Below, piece after piece: positions 1 to 8,082 of a DNA stretch of 64,000 bases. The DNA is taken from positions 1 through 64,000 of the forward strand of contig JANXUT010000025.1 of the NCBI GenBank assembly GCA_025356075.1. Direction: 5' to 3'. This DNA comes from Pseudomonadota bacterium. GTDB taxonomy: Bacteria; Pseudomonadota; Gammaproteobacteria; Steroidobacterales; Steroidobacteraceae. Every line of letters begins with the position of its first letter. Within the stretch, counting starts at the first letter, position 1. The notes under the pieces were generated by a model, which saw nothing but the letters and a program-made list of their open reading frames with translations, was not told where the DNA came from and did no database searches. The translations under genes were made by a program, and so were the position numbers.

Positions 1-140
1 GCACTGAACTGATGGCCGGAGTCCGCAGCCACCTGCGCCGCAGACAGAAGCAGCCGCAAGTGATACGGAATCTGTTCCAGGAAAAGCACGTCCGCTACGC
101 TGCTTGAGAAATCACGCACTGTTTGCCGGCCTGCTCAGTA
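1..140 (+). mobile_element. Probable insertion-sequence end with C-terminal tail of a transposase-like ORF
   Basis: A reading frame enters from outside the window and stops with TGA at 105-107. Its last 34 residues are basic and end in VRYAA, which resembles the C-terminus of IS630-type transposases as I remember them; the family is tentative. About 30 bases further on, the sequence changes abruptly into the antisense of a caspase gene at a TA dinucleotide (139-140). That fits an element that targets TA. The other end of the element lies outside the window, so inverted repeats cannot be compared. It could instead be the tail of an unrelated gene next to a deletion. Confidence 0.35.
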
Positions 141-453
141 ACTGCACGCCGTGGCCGGCATAGAAGAAAAGTCCGACGGCGGACGGGCCCGCCTTGTCGA
201 GCCGCGAACCGAAGTCCTGGATCGCGCGCTTCATGCTGGTCTGGTCGGCGTTGCGCCGCATGATCACATCGAACCCGAGGCTCGTAAGGGAGGCCGCGAT
301 CAGCTTCGCGTCGTTCGCCGGGTTTGCGAGCGGCCCCGAGGCGTATTCGCTGTTGCCGATGACAAGCGCGATGCGCGGCTCCGCCGCGTGTGCGAACACG
401 GGGACCGAGGCGAGCAGCAGCGCGAGCACGAGTCGGGCTAGGGGCATGGGCAT
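112..453 (-). pseudogene. Caspase-like (peptidase C14) protein, N-terminal fragment
   Basis: The frame starts at ATG 453 with a signal peptide ending in AHA (residues 1 to about 24). It continues into a caspase p20 core: RIALVIGNSEYA, then the conserved NDAKLIAASLTSLGF segment, and FFYAGHGVQ with the catalytic histidine. Homology stops right after GHGVQ, at about position 141. Nine unrelated codons then lead to a stop at 112. The catalytic cysteine and the rest of the domain are missing, so this copy should be inactive. The break coincides with the probable insertion-sequence end. Intact relatives are secreted or periplasmic caspase-domain proteins of unknown role. Confidence 0.7.
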
Positions 454-925
454 CAGGCAACCGTCGGCCGAGCGTGGCTCGTGGGCACGGAACCGATGCG
501 ACCGGCCGTCTCCGGGCGCATCGTGGGTGGCCATCAGTATAGGGTGTCGAATCCTGCCCGTTCCTAAGGACCTAGGGCCGCGCCGCGGCCCGCGCGCACG
601 AGTCCGCGCGCGGCGCGAGCCGGGCCTGAGCGGGCCTGGGCAGCTGACAGGCCGCTAACGCGAGCGGCGCCGGTTGCTCGCCGACGGCCACGCCGCCGCG
701 ACCTATAAAGTATTGATTATGTTGAGCTTCAGCCGATCGAGCGCCCGCTGTCGACTCCGCCCGCTGCGATCGGCTCCTCGCAGGCAATGCCGCTCGCGCT
801 GCCCGGCGAACGGCCTTAGGATGCTCGCATCGTTTTCGGTTACCACCGGCCCCGAACCGGCCGCCCGCACCCTTCCGGGACGGCGCGACCCCGGGACTCG
901 CTGCCGGCTCGACGGGATAAAGACA
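454..925. other. Gene-free stretch between the caspase fragment and the next gene
   Basis: I see no convincing coding region on either strand. It is very GC-rich up to about 700 and then holds a short AT-rich patch near 702-725 (ctataaagtattgattatg) that could carry a promoter. No consensus -35/-10 pair can be assigned with confidence. Confidence 0.4.
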
Positions 926-1624
926 ATGAACAGGGGCTACTCCTTGAAGCGCACTCGTTCGCGCGCCATTCGCGGCCGCCTGGCACTCGCGGCGGCGCTC
1001 GTGCTGACGCTCGGGTGCGTCGCCGCGGACGCCGGCATCCTCCGCGATGTCATGGCCAAGATGGGCATCGGCAAGCCGCCGCCGCCGACGAACCCCGCAG
1101 GCGGCACGCCGACGTTTCCGCGCCAGGGCTTCACCTGCTGCAACCTGCACTTCGACGGCGACTGGATCAGCGACAACAACTACGCCGAGCTTCCGGTCCT
1201 CGCCGCCGGCACGCCGGTGACCGTCATGGGCTACGGGAAGAACCGCGCCAACATCGACGTCGACGGCAAGCCCATGCGCCTCGGCCACGACGAGGGCCGG
1301 GACAAGGAGACGCTCGATGACTGGGTCAACAAGGTCGTCACGAACGACGATCCGCGAGCGCGCATCGCGGCCTACCCGGCCAACATCCAGGCGGCGATCA
1401 AGGTCGGCAAGGTGATGCTCGGCATGACGCGCGAGCAGGCGCTCGTCGCCGTCGGCTATCCGCTTCCAACGGTCAACAAGGGGCTCGATGAGCCGATCTT
1501 GCGTCTGTGGAATTCAAGGCGCGGGGAATACCAGCTCAACTTCGGTCCCGACGGCCGGGTGATGTCGATCACGGGCGACGGCGATGTGACGAGCAAGGTG
1601 ATCTTCCTGCCGCCGCGCCGCTAG
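926..1624 (+). CDS. Secreted or lipoprotein-like hypothetical protein, 232 aa
   Basis: The ATG at 926 was chosen because it is followed directly by a signal peptide: basic n-region (KRTRSRAIRGR), a hydrophobic stretch, then LTLGC or an AxA-type cleavage at ADA. The mature part has a double cysteine (FTCCNLHFDGDW) and a region with VKVGMTREQ-like spacing (GKVMLGMTREQALVAVGYP) that recalls SmpA/BamE-type small outer-membrane proteins. In those, the motif 'GMT..QV...G.P' precedes a beta-sheet. The ending is strand-rich (RGEYQLNFGPDGRVMSI). The BamE-like fold is inference. The gene stands alone and its function is unknown. Confidence 0.6.
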   Translation: MNRGYSLKRTRSRAIRGRLALAAALVLTLGCVAADAGILRDVMAKMGIGKPPPPTNPAGGTPTFPRQGFTCCNLHFDGDWISDNNYAELPVLAAGTPVTVMGYGKNRANIDVDGKPMRLGHDEGRDKETLDDWVNKVVTNDDPRARIAAYPANIQAAIKVGKVMLGMTREQALVAVGYPLPTVNKGLDEPILRLWNSRRGEYQLNFGPDGRVMSITGDGDVTSKVIFLPPRR

Positions 1625-1762
1625 CGCGCCTGGCGGCTTCGGCGCGATTGCGGTGAGTCGCGCCTCATTCGCTCGTGGATGTGCGAGCATCGCCGCTCGA
1701 GAATGGACTTGCCCGGCGGATCGAGTCCCGACCGGGCGAGCGCGAAATATGAAGGAGAGCGC

Positions 1763-1948
1763 ATGATGTACAACAACAGCCTCTGGGGCATCCTGGTCCT
1801 CATTGCGGACATCTGGGCGATCGTCAATATCCTCCAGAGCGGCGCCGATACGACGAAGAAAGTCATCTGGACCGTCGTCGTGCTGCTGCTGCCCGTGCTC
1901 GGCCTCATCCTGTGGTTCTTCATGGGGCCGCGGGAAGGCAAGAGCTGA
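1763..1948 (+). CDS. PLDc_N-type small membrane protein
   Basis: This 61-residue protein has two transmembrane segments separated by a short polar loop: about residues 6-25 (LWGILVLIADIWAIVNIL) and about 35-54 (IWTVVVLLLPVLGLILWFF). The WTxVVLLLPVLGLILWFFxGPR motif is typical of the N-terminal domain of phospholipase D/cardiolipin synthase proteins, here without any catalytic domain. A GAAGGAGAG ribosome site lies at 1751-1759. Such free-standing domains are common and have no assigned role. ATG 1763 and ATG 1766 are both possible starts. Confidence 0.75.
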   Translation: MMYNNSLWGILVLIADIWAIVNILQSGADTTKKVIWTVVVLLLPVLGLILWFFMGPREGKS

Positions 1949-2008
1949 CGTATCGGCAAGCGTGTTTGGTCGCGACCGCACGGTCGGCGACCAGGCATCG
2001 GAGGGGAC

Positions 2009-2578
2009 GTGCACAGCTACAGCCTCGATGATTTCATCGCAGACTGCGGCGAGGTGGCCGCCCGATGCGCCGACCCCGCCGATTGTGTCTCGGCAATCGC
2101 GCCGCTGATGGAGCGGCTGCTTGAGAGCGACCGCTCGTTCATCCGGCCCGAACACCTGCGCTCGGATTCCGGCCACTACGCCCGCAACGCCATCTATATC
2201 TCCGACGACGGGCACCTGTCGCTGTTCGCGCTCGTGTGGCTGCCGGGCCAGTGGACGCCCGTCCACGACCACGGCAGCTGGGGTGTCGTAGGCGTGCTGC
2301 AAGGTGCGCTCGAGGAGCGCGCCTTCATGGCCGTCGATGGGGAAATCACGGCCGATCACGGCATTCGCTTGAAGCGCGGCGGCGTGATACTGCTCAAGGA
2401 GCAGTCGATTTCGAGCTTCGTGCCGAACCCGGACCACATCCACGTAACGGGCGTGCCGGAGACACGAGCGATGGCGGTAACGCTCCACCTGTACGGGCGG
2501 AACATGAACTCGTTCCACATCTACGACGTCGAGAAGGGGACACGCTGCCTGGTCGACGTGCCCCACCAGGAAACCTGA
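2009..2578 (+). CDS. Cysteine dioxygenase-like cupin enzyme
   Basis: The product has 189 residues and starts at GTG with GGAGGGGA just upstream. After a helical N-terminus comes a cupin core: WTPVHDHGSWGVVGVLQG carries the HxH iron ligands, and a later His sits in AVTLHLYG. This pattern is found in the cysteine dioxygenase type I/predicted metal-dependent double-stranded beta-helix family. Those enzymes are non-haem iron dioxygenases acting on thiols such as cysteine or 3-mercaptopropionate. The substrate cannot be told from sequence. The neighbours give no pathway clue. Confidence 0.75.
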   Translation: MHSYSLDDFIADCGEVAARCADPADCVSAIAPLMERLLESDRSFIRPEHLRSDSGHYARNAIYISDDGHLSLFALVWLPGQWTPVHDHGSWGVVGVLQGALEERAFMAVDGEITADHGIRLKRGGVILLKEQSISSFVPNPDHIHVTGVPETRAMAVTLHLYGRNMNSFHIYDVEKGTRCLVDVPHQET

Positions 2579-2701
2579 CCCTGCCTGCGCGGGCCCCGCT
2601 CGGACCCCCCGCGCCGCAATCGACCCTGGAAGGTCGATGAACCGTGCGTCCGGCTCGACGATCCGCGCGCGGTTGGCGTGTTCCCACCCCATATCGATGG
2701 G

Positions 2702-3352
2702 ATGAGCCCCGAGTTCGCCACCCCGTCCGGACAATATCCCGGCGTCCCCACCGTCTATCCGGGTATGGCCGATGCAGTGGCGCTTACCCGACCCGCCGTC
2801 GAGCGCGATGGCGGACTCAACGATGCCGTCAGGGCGCACGGGCCACGCCTGCGCGCCTTCGTACGCCGGCAGGTCGCCGACCTCGCGGAAGCGGATGACA
2901 TCGTCCAGGACACGCTGCTCGAGCTCGTCGCCGCGTACCGCCTAATGGAGCCGATCGAGCACCTGGCCGCGTGGCTCGTGCGAGTCGCCCGGAACCGCAT
3001 TGTCGATCGGTTCCGGGCCCGCGCAAGGACCGTGACGGTGGGGGAAGCAGGCGTCGCCGACGAGGCGGCGGACCCGCCGCGCGTGCTCGATGGTTGGCTT
3101 AGCCCCGCGACTGCCTCACCCGAGGCCGCTTACGCGCGCTCGGTCCTCGGGGATGAACTCCTCGCGGCACTCGATGAACTACCGGACGAGCAGCGCCGCG
3201 TGTTCATCGCCCACGAGGTGGACGGCCGGAGCTTCAAGGAACTCAGCGCCGAGACGGGCATCGGCATCAACACGCTACTTGGCCGCAAGCACACCGCCGT
3301 GCGGCACCTCAGGCAGCGCCTCAGTGACATTCGTTCGGAATTCGACCTCTAA
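2702..3352 (+). CDS. ECF-type RNA polymerase sigma factor
   Basis: Region 2 is clear (LRAFVRRQVADLAEADDIVQ, then AAWLVRVARNRIVDRFR). Region 4 is also clear (LDELPDEQRRVFIAHEVDGRSFKEL followed by a helix-turn-helix). There is an unusually long linker between the two, about residues 115-150. The start is uncertain: GTG 2678, ATG 2702 or ATG 2765 all keep region 2 intact. I report ATG 2702. The gene is followed 11 bases later by a small membrane protein, so the two are probably co-transcribed and the partner may act as its anti-sigma or sensor. Confidence 0.85.
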   Translation: MSPEFATPSGQYPGVPTVYPGMADAVALTRPAVERDGGLNDAVRAHGPRLRAFVRRQVADLAEADDIVQDTLLELVAAYRLMEPIEHLAAWLVRVARNRIVDRFRARARTVTVGEAGVADEAADPPRVLDGWLSPATASPEAAYARSVLGDELLAALDELPDEQRRVFIAHEVDGRSFKELSAETGIGINTLLGRKHTAVRHLRQRLSDIRSEFDL

Positions 3353-3363
3353 AGGAAGCAGTC

Positions 3364-3693
3364 ATGAAGCGATTCAGGGTTTTCAAGATTCTCGGCTTTG
3401 CCGCACTTACCGCGGTCGCCATCAGCGCCTTCGGGTTCGTGGTGATGTCGTTGTGGAACTGGGTGGTGCCGGCCGTCACGGGCCTTCACTCCGTAACGTG
3501 GCTGCAGGCGATGGCACTCCTGGTGCTGTCGCGGATCCTCTTCGGCGGCTTGCGCCACCACGGCAGTGGCTGGAACTGGCGCCAGCGGCTGCGGGATCGC
3601 TGGCAGCAGATGACGCCGGAGCAGCGCGAGAAATTCCGCGATCGCTTCGGCGCCGATCACCGCTGTGGCCCGCGGGACGAGGCCTCCGTGTAG
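3364..3693 (+). CDS. Small membrane protein paired with the sigma factor
   Basis: This is a 109-residue protein with AAGGAAG as ribosome site. Two transmembrane segments (about 7-29 and 43-60, ending SRILFGG) are followed by a short basic cytoplasmic tail with WRQRLRDRW and MTPEQREKFRDRF. The combination of WNWVVPAVTGLHSVTW and MTPEQRE is recognisable in small proteins encoded next to ECF sigma factors in many Proteobacteria and Bacteroidetes. A role as a membrane-anchored sigma partner is inferred from position and architecture. No zinc-binding anti-sigma motif is present. Confidence 0.75.
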   Translation: MKRFRVFKILGFAALTAVAISAFGFVVMSLWNWVVPAVTGLHSVTWLQAMALLVLSRILFGGLRHHGSGWNWRQRLRDRWQQMTPEQREKFRDRFGADHRCGPRDEASV

Positions 3694-3743
3694 CCCTCGT
3701 GCGACGCGGAGGAGTGAGCGGCGCGAAACTTACCTCCGGCCGC

Positions 3744-4610
3744 TTACTTCAGCTTCTGGAGCCATTCGATGACCGTGCTCTCAAGCGCAATGCGCCGGTC
3801 CGAATAGCTGTGATCAGTCGCGAAGTGAAGCGAGGTGACCTCCGTCCCGGCCTGGACCTTGATCGCGGCGACGAGCGCATCGGTTTGTGGCGCAAGCCCG
3901 TCATCGGATGCCACGACGAGGAGTGGGATGTCCTTGAGTCCCGCTTCGAGCCCAGCGAACCGGAATTCACGCGAGTGCGCCGCGACCTCGTCCGCCATGC
4001 TCGCGGCCGTGACGCTCGCGAGAGTTTCCATGTCATCCGCCATGATGGCAATGCGCTCGGCGCGCGGGATGGCGCCAATGGCGCCAATGTCCGCCGCCGA
4101 GATCATGATCGCGCCCACGAGGCGTCGGTCGTGCGAGGCCGTGTGCGCGACGACCCATCCACCCATGCTGTGCCCGGCGATCGCGATGCGCTTCACGTCG
4201 ACGCCGAGTCGCGCGGCATTGGCGGGATCCCGCAGGTAGGCGAGCACGGCGTCGGCATCCTCGAGCACCTGCGTGAACCTGAACTTGCCGGGGCTTCCCC
4301 ACGAGCCGCGGTAGTTGAACGTGACGGCGTTCCAGCCGGCACGACGCACGGCTTGCGCGAGATCGAGGTTCTTCTCGTTGCCGGGGAGGCCGTGGCAGAT
4401 GAGCAGGGTCGGGTGGACGCCGGCGCCGGGGGGCGAGTACATGAGCCCGTTGATCTTCACGCCGTGGGTCGGGACGTGCAGTACCTTCATTGCAGCCGGA
4501 TGCGCTGCATCGACGACGGGATCGGTGAAGATCGCGGCCGGTACCGGCTCGGCGGTCGCAGCGAACGGAATCGCACACATGGCAACGATGGCGAGAAGTA
4601 GGCAACGCAT
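3744..4610 (-). CDS. Secreted alpha/beta hydrolase
   Basis: The ATG at 4610 begins a signal peptide (MRCLLLAIVAMCAIPFAATA). The hydrolase core follows: LLICHGLPGNEKN (oxyanion region), NYRGSWGSPGKF, and nucleophile elbow GHSMGGWV. The acid is probably in VVASDDGLAP and the His in ATDHSYSD, giving a complete Ser-Asp-His triad. Family members are serine hydrolases of the 'dienelactone hydrolase/BAAT' kind acting on esters or lactones. The length of 288 residues is normal. The substrate is unknown and it is not in an operon. Confidence 0.8.
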   Translation of the reverse strand: MRCLLLAIVAMCAIPFAATAEPVPAAIFTDPVVDAAHPAAMKVLHVPTHGVKINGLMYSPPGAGVHPTLLICHGLPGNEKNLDLAQAVRRAGWNAVTFNYRGSWGSPGKFRFTQVLEDADAVLAYLRDPANAARLGVDVKRIAIAGHSMGGWVVAHTASHDRRLVGAIMISAADIGAIGAIPRAERIAIMADDMETLASVTAASMADEVAAHSREFRFAGLEAGLKDIPLLVVASDDGLAPQTDALVAAIKVQAGTEVTSLHFATDHSYSDRRIALESTVIEWLQKLK

Positions 4611-4772
4611 TGATCGGCTCCTCGGCCTATTGCCGCGCGGAAGGGTATCGGACGGTCGGCCGCTCGCGATATCGTACCTCAACGGCAGCGCACGCCGCGT
4701 GGCTGCCCTCCGGCGCGGACGCCGGCAATTGACCCAAGGAGTAGCGCGAGTGGCGCCGAATCTCCGTATCTC

Positions 4773-5237
4773 TTGCGCGCCGCCGACCCGCGCCGCCAGG
4801 CAACGACGTTCTCGCATCCGTGGAATCCCAACTCCGCGATCACCGGCGTGATGCTCGGCCGCGCGCTTGGCCTCAAGCGCACGGGCGTGAGCCTGGCGCA
4901 GATTCCCCGCGGGAAGGAATCCTTCGTCTACCACTCGCATCGTTTCGAGGAGGAGTGGATCTACGTGCTCTCGGGACGCGGCGTGGCGGAGATCGATGGC
5001 GCCGAGTTGAGCGTGGGCCCAGGTGATTTCATGGCGTTCCCGACGCCCTCCGTCGCACACCATCTGCGTAACGCCGGGGACGACGAGCTCGTCTATCTGA
5101 TGGGCGGGGAGAACCGCGACGTCGAGATCGCGGATTTTCCGAAGCTCGGCCGGCGAATGGTTCGCGAGGGCTCGAAGGTCGACATCTACAATATCGCGGA
5201 CGCCAAGCCGTTCGGCGCCGGCGACGCCCAGACTTAG
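4773..5237 (+). CDS. Cupin-domain protein
   Basis: The single-domain cupin has SFVYHSHRFEEEWIYVLSGRG (metal-binding His-x-His...Glu) and GPGDFMAFPTPSVAHHLRN. The closing LVYLMGGE is typical of a conserved proteobacterial cupin family. The start is a problem. The best ribosome site (AAGGA at 4736-4740) serves GTG 4750, but GTG 4750 is in another frame that stops at 4854. In the cupin frame, codons before TTG 4773 still read naturally (ESPYLLRAADP), so a one-base indel near 4750-4760 may have displaced the start. Function is unknown. Confidence 0.7.
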   Translation: MRAADPRRQATTFSHPWNPNSAITGVMLGRALGLKRTGVSLAQIPRGKESFVYHSHRFEEEWIYVLSGRGVAEIDGAELSVGPGDFMAFPTPSVAHHLRNAGDDELVYLMGGENRDVEIADFPKLGRRMVREGSKVDIYNIADAKPFGAGDAQT

Positions 5238-5379
5238 GCCTACGGACGCTGGATCGTGCTTGCCCATACGTCGTAGACTGATGAACGATCGCGCGGCGGC
5301 ACCCGAACCCCTGGCGCACCTTGAGTGCCGGCCGTGTCGCGACGCGCGAGTCTTCACGCCCACCGAGGAGTCCACCGAC

Positions 5380-5805
5380 ATGAAGCAACTACTGGTAACC
5401 GCCGCGCTCGCTGCCGTCGCGACGCAGGCGTTTGCGGACAACGTCAGCGTGACGATCGGCATCAACCAGCCCGGCCTCTACGGCCAGATCACGATCGGCG
5501 ATGCCCCGCAGCCGCCACCCGTGATCTTCGCCCGGCCCGTCGTGGTCGCCATGGCACCGGAGTACGTGAACGAGGCACCCATCTACCTGCACGTGCCGCC
5601 GGGACATGAGAAGCACTGGAGCAAGCACTGCGCGGAGTATCACGCCTGCGGTCGCCGCGTATTCTTCGTGCAGCACGACTGGTACCGGAACGAGTACGCG
5701 CCGCGACATCGCCAGGACGGCGAAGGGCGCGGCCACGACGACCGTGACAAGCACGAGAAGCGCGGCCACGGCGAGGGACACGACCGCGACGACCGGGATC
5801 ACTGA
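5380..5805 (+). CDS. Periplasmic protein with His/Asp-rich tail
   Basis: ATG 5380 follows a GAGGAG ribosome site and opens a signal peptide (KQLLVTAALAAVATQAFA). The mature part contains VGINQPGLYGQITIGD and PIYLHVPPGHEKHWSKHCAEYHACG, a block conserved in a family of small uncharacterised proteins of Burkholderiales and relatives. The last 35 residues are a charged His/Asp/Arg-rich tail (GHGEGHDRDDRDH end) that could bind divalent metals. Metal binding is inference. Confidence 0.7.
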   Translation: MKQLLVTAALAAVATQAFADNVSVTIGINQPGLYGQITIGDAPQPPPVIFARPVVVAMAPEYVNEAPIYLHVPPGHEKHWSKHCAEYHACGRRVFFVQHDWYRNEYAPRHRQDGEGRGHDDRDKHEKRGHGEGHDRDDRDH

Positions 5806-5878
5806 GGCAAGCCGCTTCCGATGCGAATCGCGGCGCTGGCGATGCAGCTCAGGGTCGCGATCGGGCAAGGGGGACGTG

Positions 5879-6292
5879 ATGGCGGACGCCACCAGCGCGG
5901 TCACGATCTACCACAACCCGGCGTGCGGAACCTCGCGCAACACGCTCGAATTGATCCGCAATGCCGGCATCGAGCCGACCGTCATCGAGTATCTCCTCAC
6001 GCCGCCCGACCGCGCGACGCTCACCTCGCTGCTCGCGCGAATGGCCATCCGCCCGCGCGCGCTCCTGCGCGAGCGCGGAGCTCCGTACATCGAGCTCGGG
6101 CTCGGCGCCGATGGCTTCACCGACGACGAGCTTATCGAGACGATGCTCGCGCACCCGATCCTGATCAACCGCCCGATCGTCGTGACGTTGCTGGGCGTTC
6201 GCCTGTGCCGGCCGTCCGAGGCGGTGCTCGAGATCCTGCCGCTGCCACAACGTGGACCGTTCGCGAAGGAGGTTAGCGACGCGGGGGGCTGA
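5879..6292 (+). CDS. arsC: ArsC/Spx-family reductase (arsenate reductase type)
   Basis: The 137-residue thioredoxin-fold protein has IYHNPACGTSRNTLELIRN (active-site Cys16 in the HNPxCxxSR loop) and a later NRPIVVTLLGVRLCRPSE, which supplies the arsenate-contacting arginines. The variant here has VTLLGVRLCRP where ArsC usually has VTPLGVRLCRP. ATG 5879 has AAGGGGGA upstream. ArsC reduces arsenate to arsenite using glutathione and glutaredoxin. No arsB, acr3 or arsR gene is nearby, so a role in arsenic resistance is likely but not proven by context. Confidence 0.8.
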   Translation: MADATSAVTIYHNPACGTSRNTLELIRNAGIEPTVIEYLLTPPDRATLTSLLARMAIRPRALLRERGAPYIELGLGADGFTDDELIETMLAHPILINRPIVVTLLGVRLCRPSEAVLEILPLPQRGPFAKEVSDAGG

Positions 6293-6696
6293 CCCGCCGA
6301 CACCTCGTTATCTTGGTAACACTCTGATAAAGCTGTCTATTCTGGAAGTGGCCACCCGTAACGTGGCGCCTGCCGGGGCGTTGGCCGCGGATACTTATAC
6401 CTGCGGCGAGCCCGCGTGTACCCGCCCGCACCCGGCACCGGCGGGACATTCTTAAATGGACACCGCCATCGCGGACCGAGCACGACTCCACGACCACCGC
6501 CATCCATGCGTCGGCGATGCGCCCTGATTCTACCGGCGTCGTTGCGGCGCCTGCCCCCAGTCACTCCCGGCGGCGGAGTGGGTCACGCCTGCTAAGATTC
6601 GCCGAATGCCCGCCACCCCTTGCATCGATCGGATAGCGACGCTCCTTCCGGCGTCTCGGCTTCCCGCGCCGTGAGCCAGCGGCGGCGAATCGTCAC
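6293..6696. promoter_or_regulatory. Intergenic region upstream of the SIR2-TIR/STAND pair
   Basis: The 404 bases have no gene. A less GC-rich patch at 6300-6350 contains TTGGTA (6313-6318), a 17-base spacer and TCTATT (6336-6341), a fair sigma-70 promoter pointing toward the defence-like pair. That would leave a leader of about 350 bases. The assignment is weak because the second half of the region is ordinary GC-rich sequence and I see no operator. Confidence 0.3.
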
Positions 6697-8082
6697 GTGA
6701 ACAGTCCACTCCCAAGAGTGACGACGACGACTGCGCTCGATGACGATGCGTGGGACGACCTCCTCAGCTACATCGAGGAGCGGCGGGTCATCCCGATCAT
6801 CGGCCCCGAGCTCCTGCAGGTCGCGACCGACCAGGGCCCGCGGCAGCTCTACGACTGGGCCGCCGAGAAGCTTGCCGCCCGCCTCAACGTCGACACTTCG
6901 CTGCTGCCCAGGCCGTACACGCTGAACGACGTCGTTTGCTGGTTCCTCTCCGCCCGCGGTCGGCGCGAGGAAGCGTACGTGCGCCTGCGTGCGATCCTGC
7001 GCGAGGCGAACTTCGACCCGCCGCAGGCGCTCAGGCGGCTCGCTTGCATCACGGACTTCGACGTGTTCGTGACGACGACGTTCGACGGTCTCCTCGAGCA
7101 GGCGGTCAACCTCGAGCGCTTCGGTGGCGCACCCTCCACGGACGTCATCGCGTACGCGCCGAATCGCGTCGCGGACCTCCCGTCCGAGCGCGATCGACTG
7201 CAGCGGCCGGTCGTCTACCACCTCTTTGGGCGACTCTCGGCGTCGCCGACGTACGTGATCACGGACGAGGACATCCTCGAGTTCATCTGCGCGCTGCAGA
7301 GCGAGCATCTTGTTCCGGAGAAGCTCTTCCACGAGCTCGAGCACAACCACCTCCTGTTCATCGGCAGCAACTTCAGCAACTGGCTGGCGCGGCTGTTCCT
7401 GCGGATGGCGAAGCGCCAGCGGCTCTCGGATCCCCGCGACGTGGGCGAGGTTTTCGCCGATGACCACTCGAGCGGCGACGACAGGCTGATGAGTTTCCTG
7501 CAGCAGGTAAGCGTCAGGACCCGCGTCTACACGGGTGCCGAGCGCTTCGTCGATGAGCTCTTCACTCGCTGGCAGGCCCGGCGAAAGCCCACGGCCGTCG
7601 CCACGCTACCGACCGCTTCGCGGTTCCTGCCGCCCGCGCGCGAGATGCCGGACAACGCGGTCTTCATCAGCTATGCGCGCGAGGATCTCGCGGCCGTCCA
7701 GCAGATCAAGGCCGGGCTCGAGGCCGCCGGCGTCACGACCTGGTTCGACCTCGACCGGCTCGAGGTCGGGGATGACTACGACCGCAAGATCCAGCGCAAC
7801 ATCGCTCGCTGCTCGTACTTCATCCCGGTCGTCTCCGCAAACACGCAGCGCCGGCAGGAAGGCTACTTCCGGCGCGAATGGAGCTACGCGATCGACCGCT
7901 CGCGCAACATGGCGGACGGCGCGCTCTTCGTGCTGCCCGTGACCATCGATGCGACGAGCGCCGCCGATGCCCTCGTTCCCGACCGCTTCCGCGCGCTCCA
8001 CTTCACGCAGCTGCCGGCGGGCGCGGTGCCGGCGGACTTTGCCCAGCGCCTCAGCGACTTCATCAAGGCGCGCGACCCATGA
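6697..8082 (+). CDS. SIR2-like/TIR two-domain protein (candidate NADase effector)
   Basis: This 461-residue protein has two NAD-linked domains. Residues about 15-245 are SIR2-like: RVIPIIGPELL at the nucleotide loop, DVFVTTTFDGLLEQAV, VVYHLFGRL, VITDEDILEF and LLFIGSNFSNWLARLFL. Residues about 320-455 are a TIR domain: AVFISYAREDL, GVTTWFDLDRLEVGDDYDRKI, and FRREWSYAI, whose Glu394 is the expected catalytic glutamate. In canonical SIR2 NADases the TTNxD Asn and the HG His are needed; here these positions are Thr128 and Phe177. The SIR2 half may therefore sense rather than cleave, leaving TIR as the enzyme. The stop overlaps the next start (ATGA), so it is coupled to the STAND ATPase. Confidence 0.8.
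   Translation: MNSPLPRVTTTTALDDDAWDDLLSYIEERRVIPIIGPELLQVATDQGPRQLYDWAAEKLAARLNVDTSLLPRPYTLNDVVCWFLSARGRREEAYVRLRAILREANFDPPQALRRLACITDFDVFVTTTFDGLLEQAVNLERFGGAPSTDVIAYAPNRVADLPSERDRLQRPVVYHLFGRLSASPTYVITDEDILEFICALQSEHLVPEKLFHELEHNHLLFIGSNFSNWLARLFLRMAKRQRLSDPRDVGEVFADDHSSGDDRLMSFLQQVSVRTRVYTGAERFVDELFTRWQARRKPTAVATLPTASRFLPPAREMPDNAVFISYAREDLAAVQQIKAGLEAAGVTTWFDLDRLEVGDDYDRKIQRNIARCSYFIPVVSANTQRRQEGYFRREWSYAIDRSRNMADGALFVLPVTIDATSAADALVPDRFRALHFTQLPAGAVPADFAQRLSDFIKARDP

Noticed and set aside
1514-2839. Long open frame on the minus strand opposite the PLDc_N and cysteine-dioxygenase-like genes
   Set aside because: Translation is Arg/Asp/His-rich without recognisable domains, and the plus strand has clear genes with ribosome sites. 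It is the usual antisense frame of GC-rich codons.
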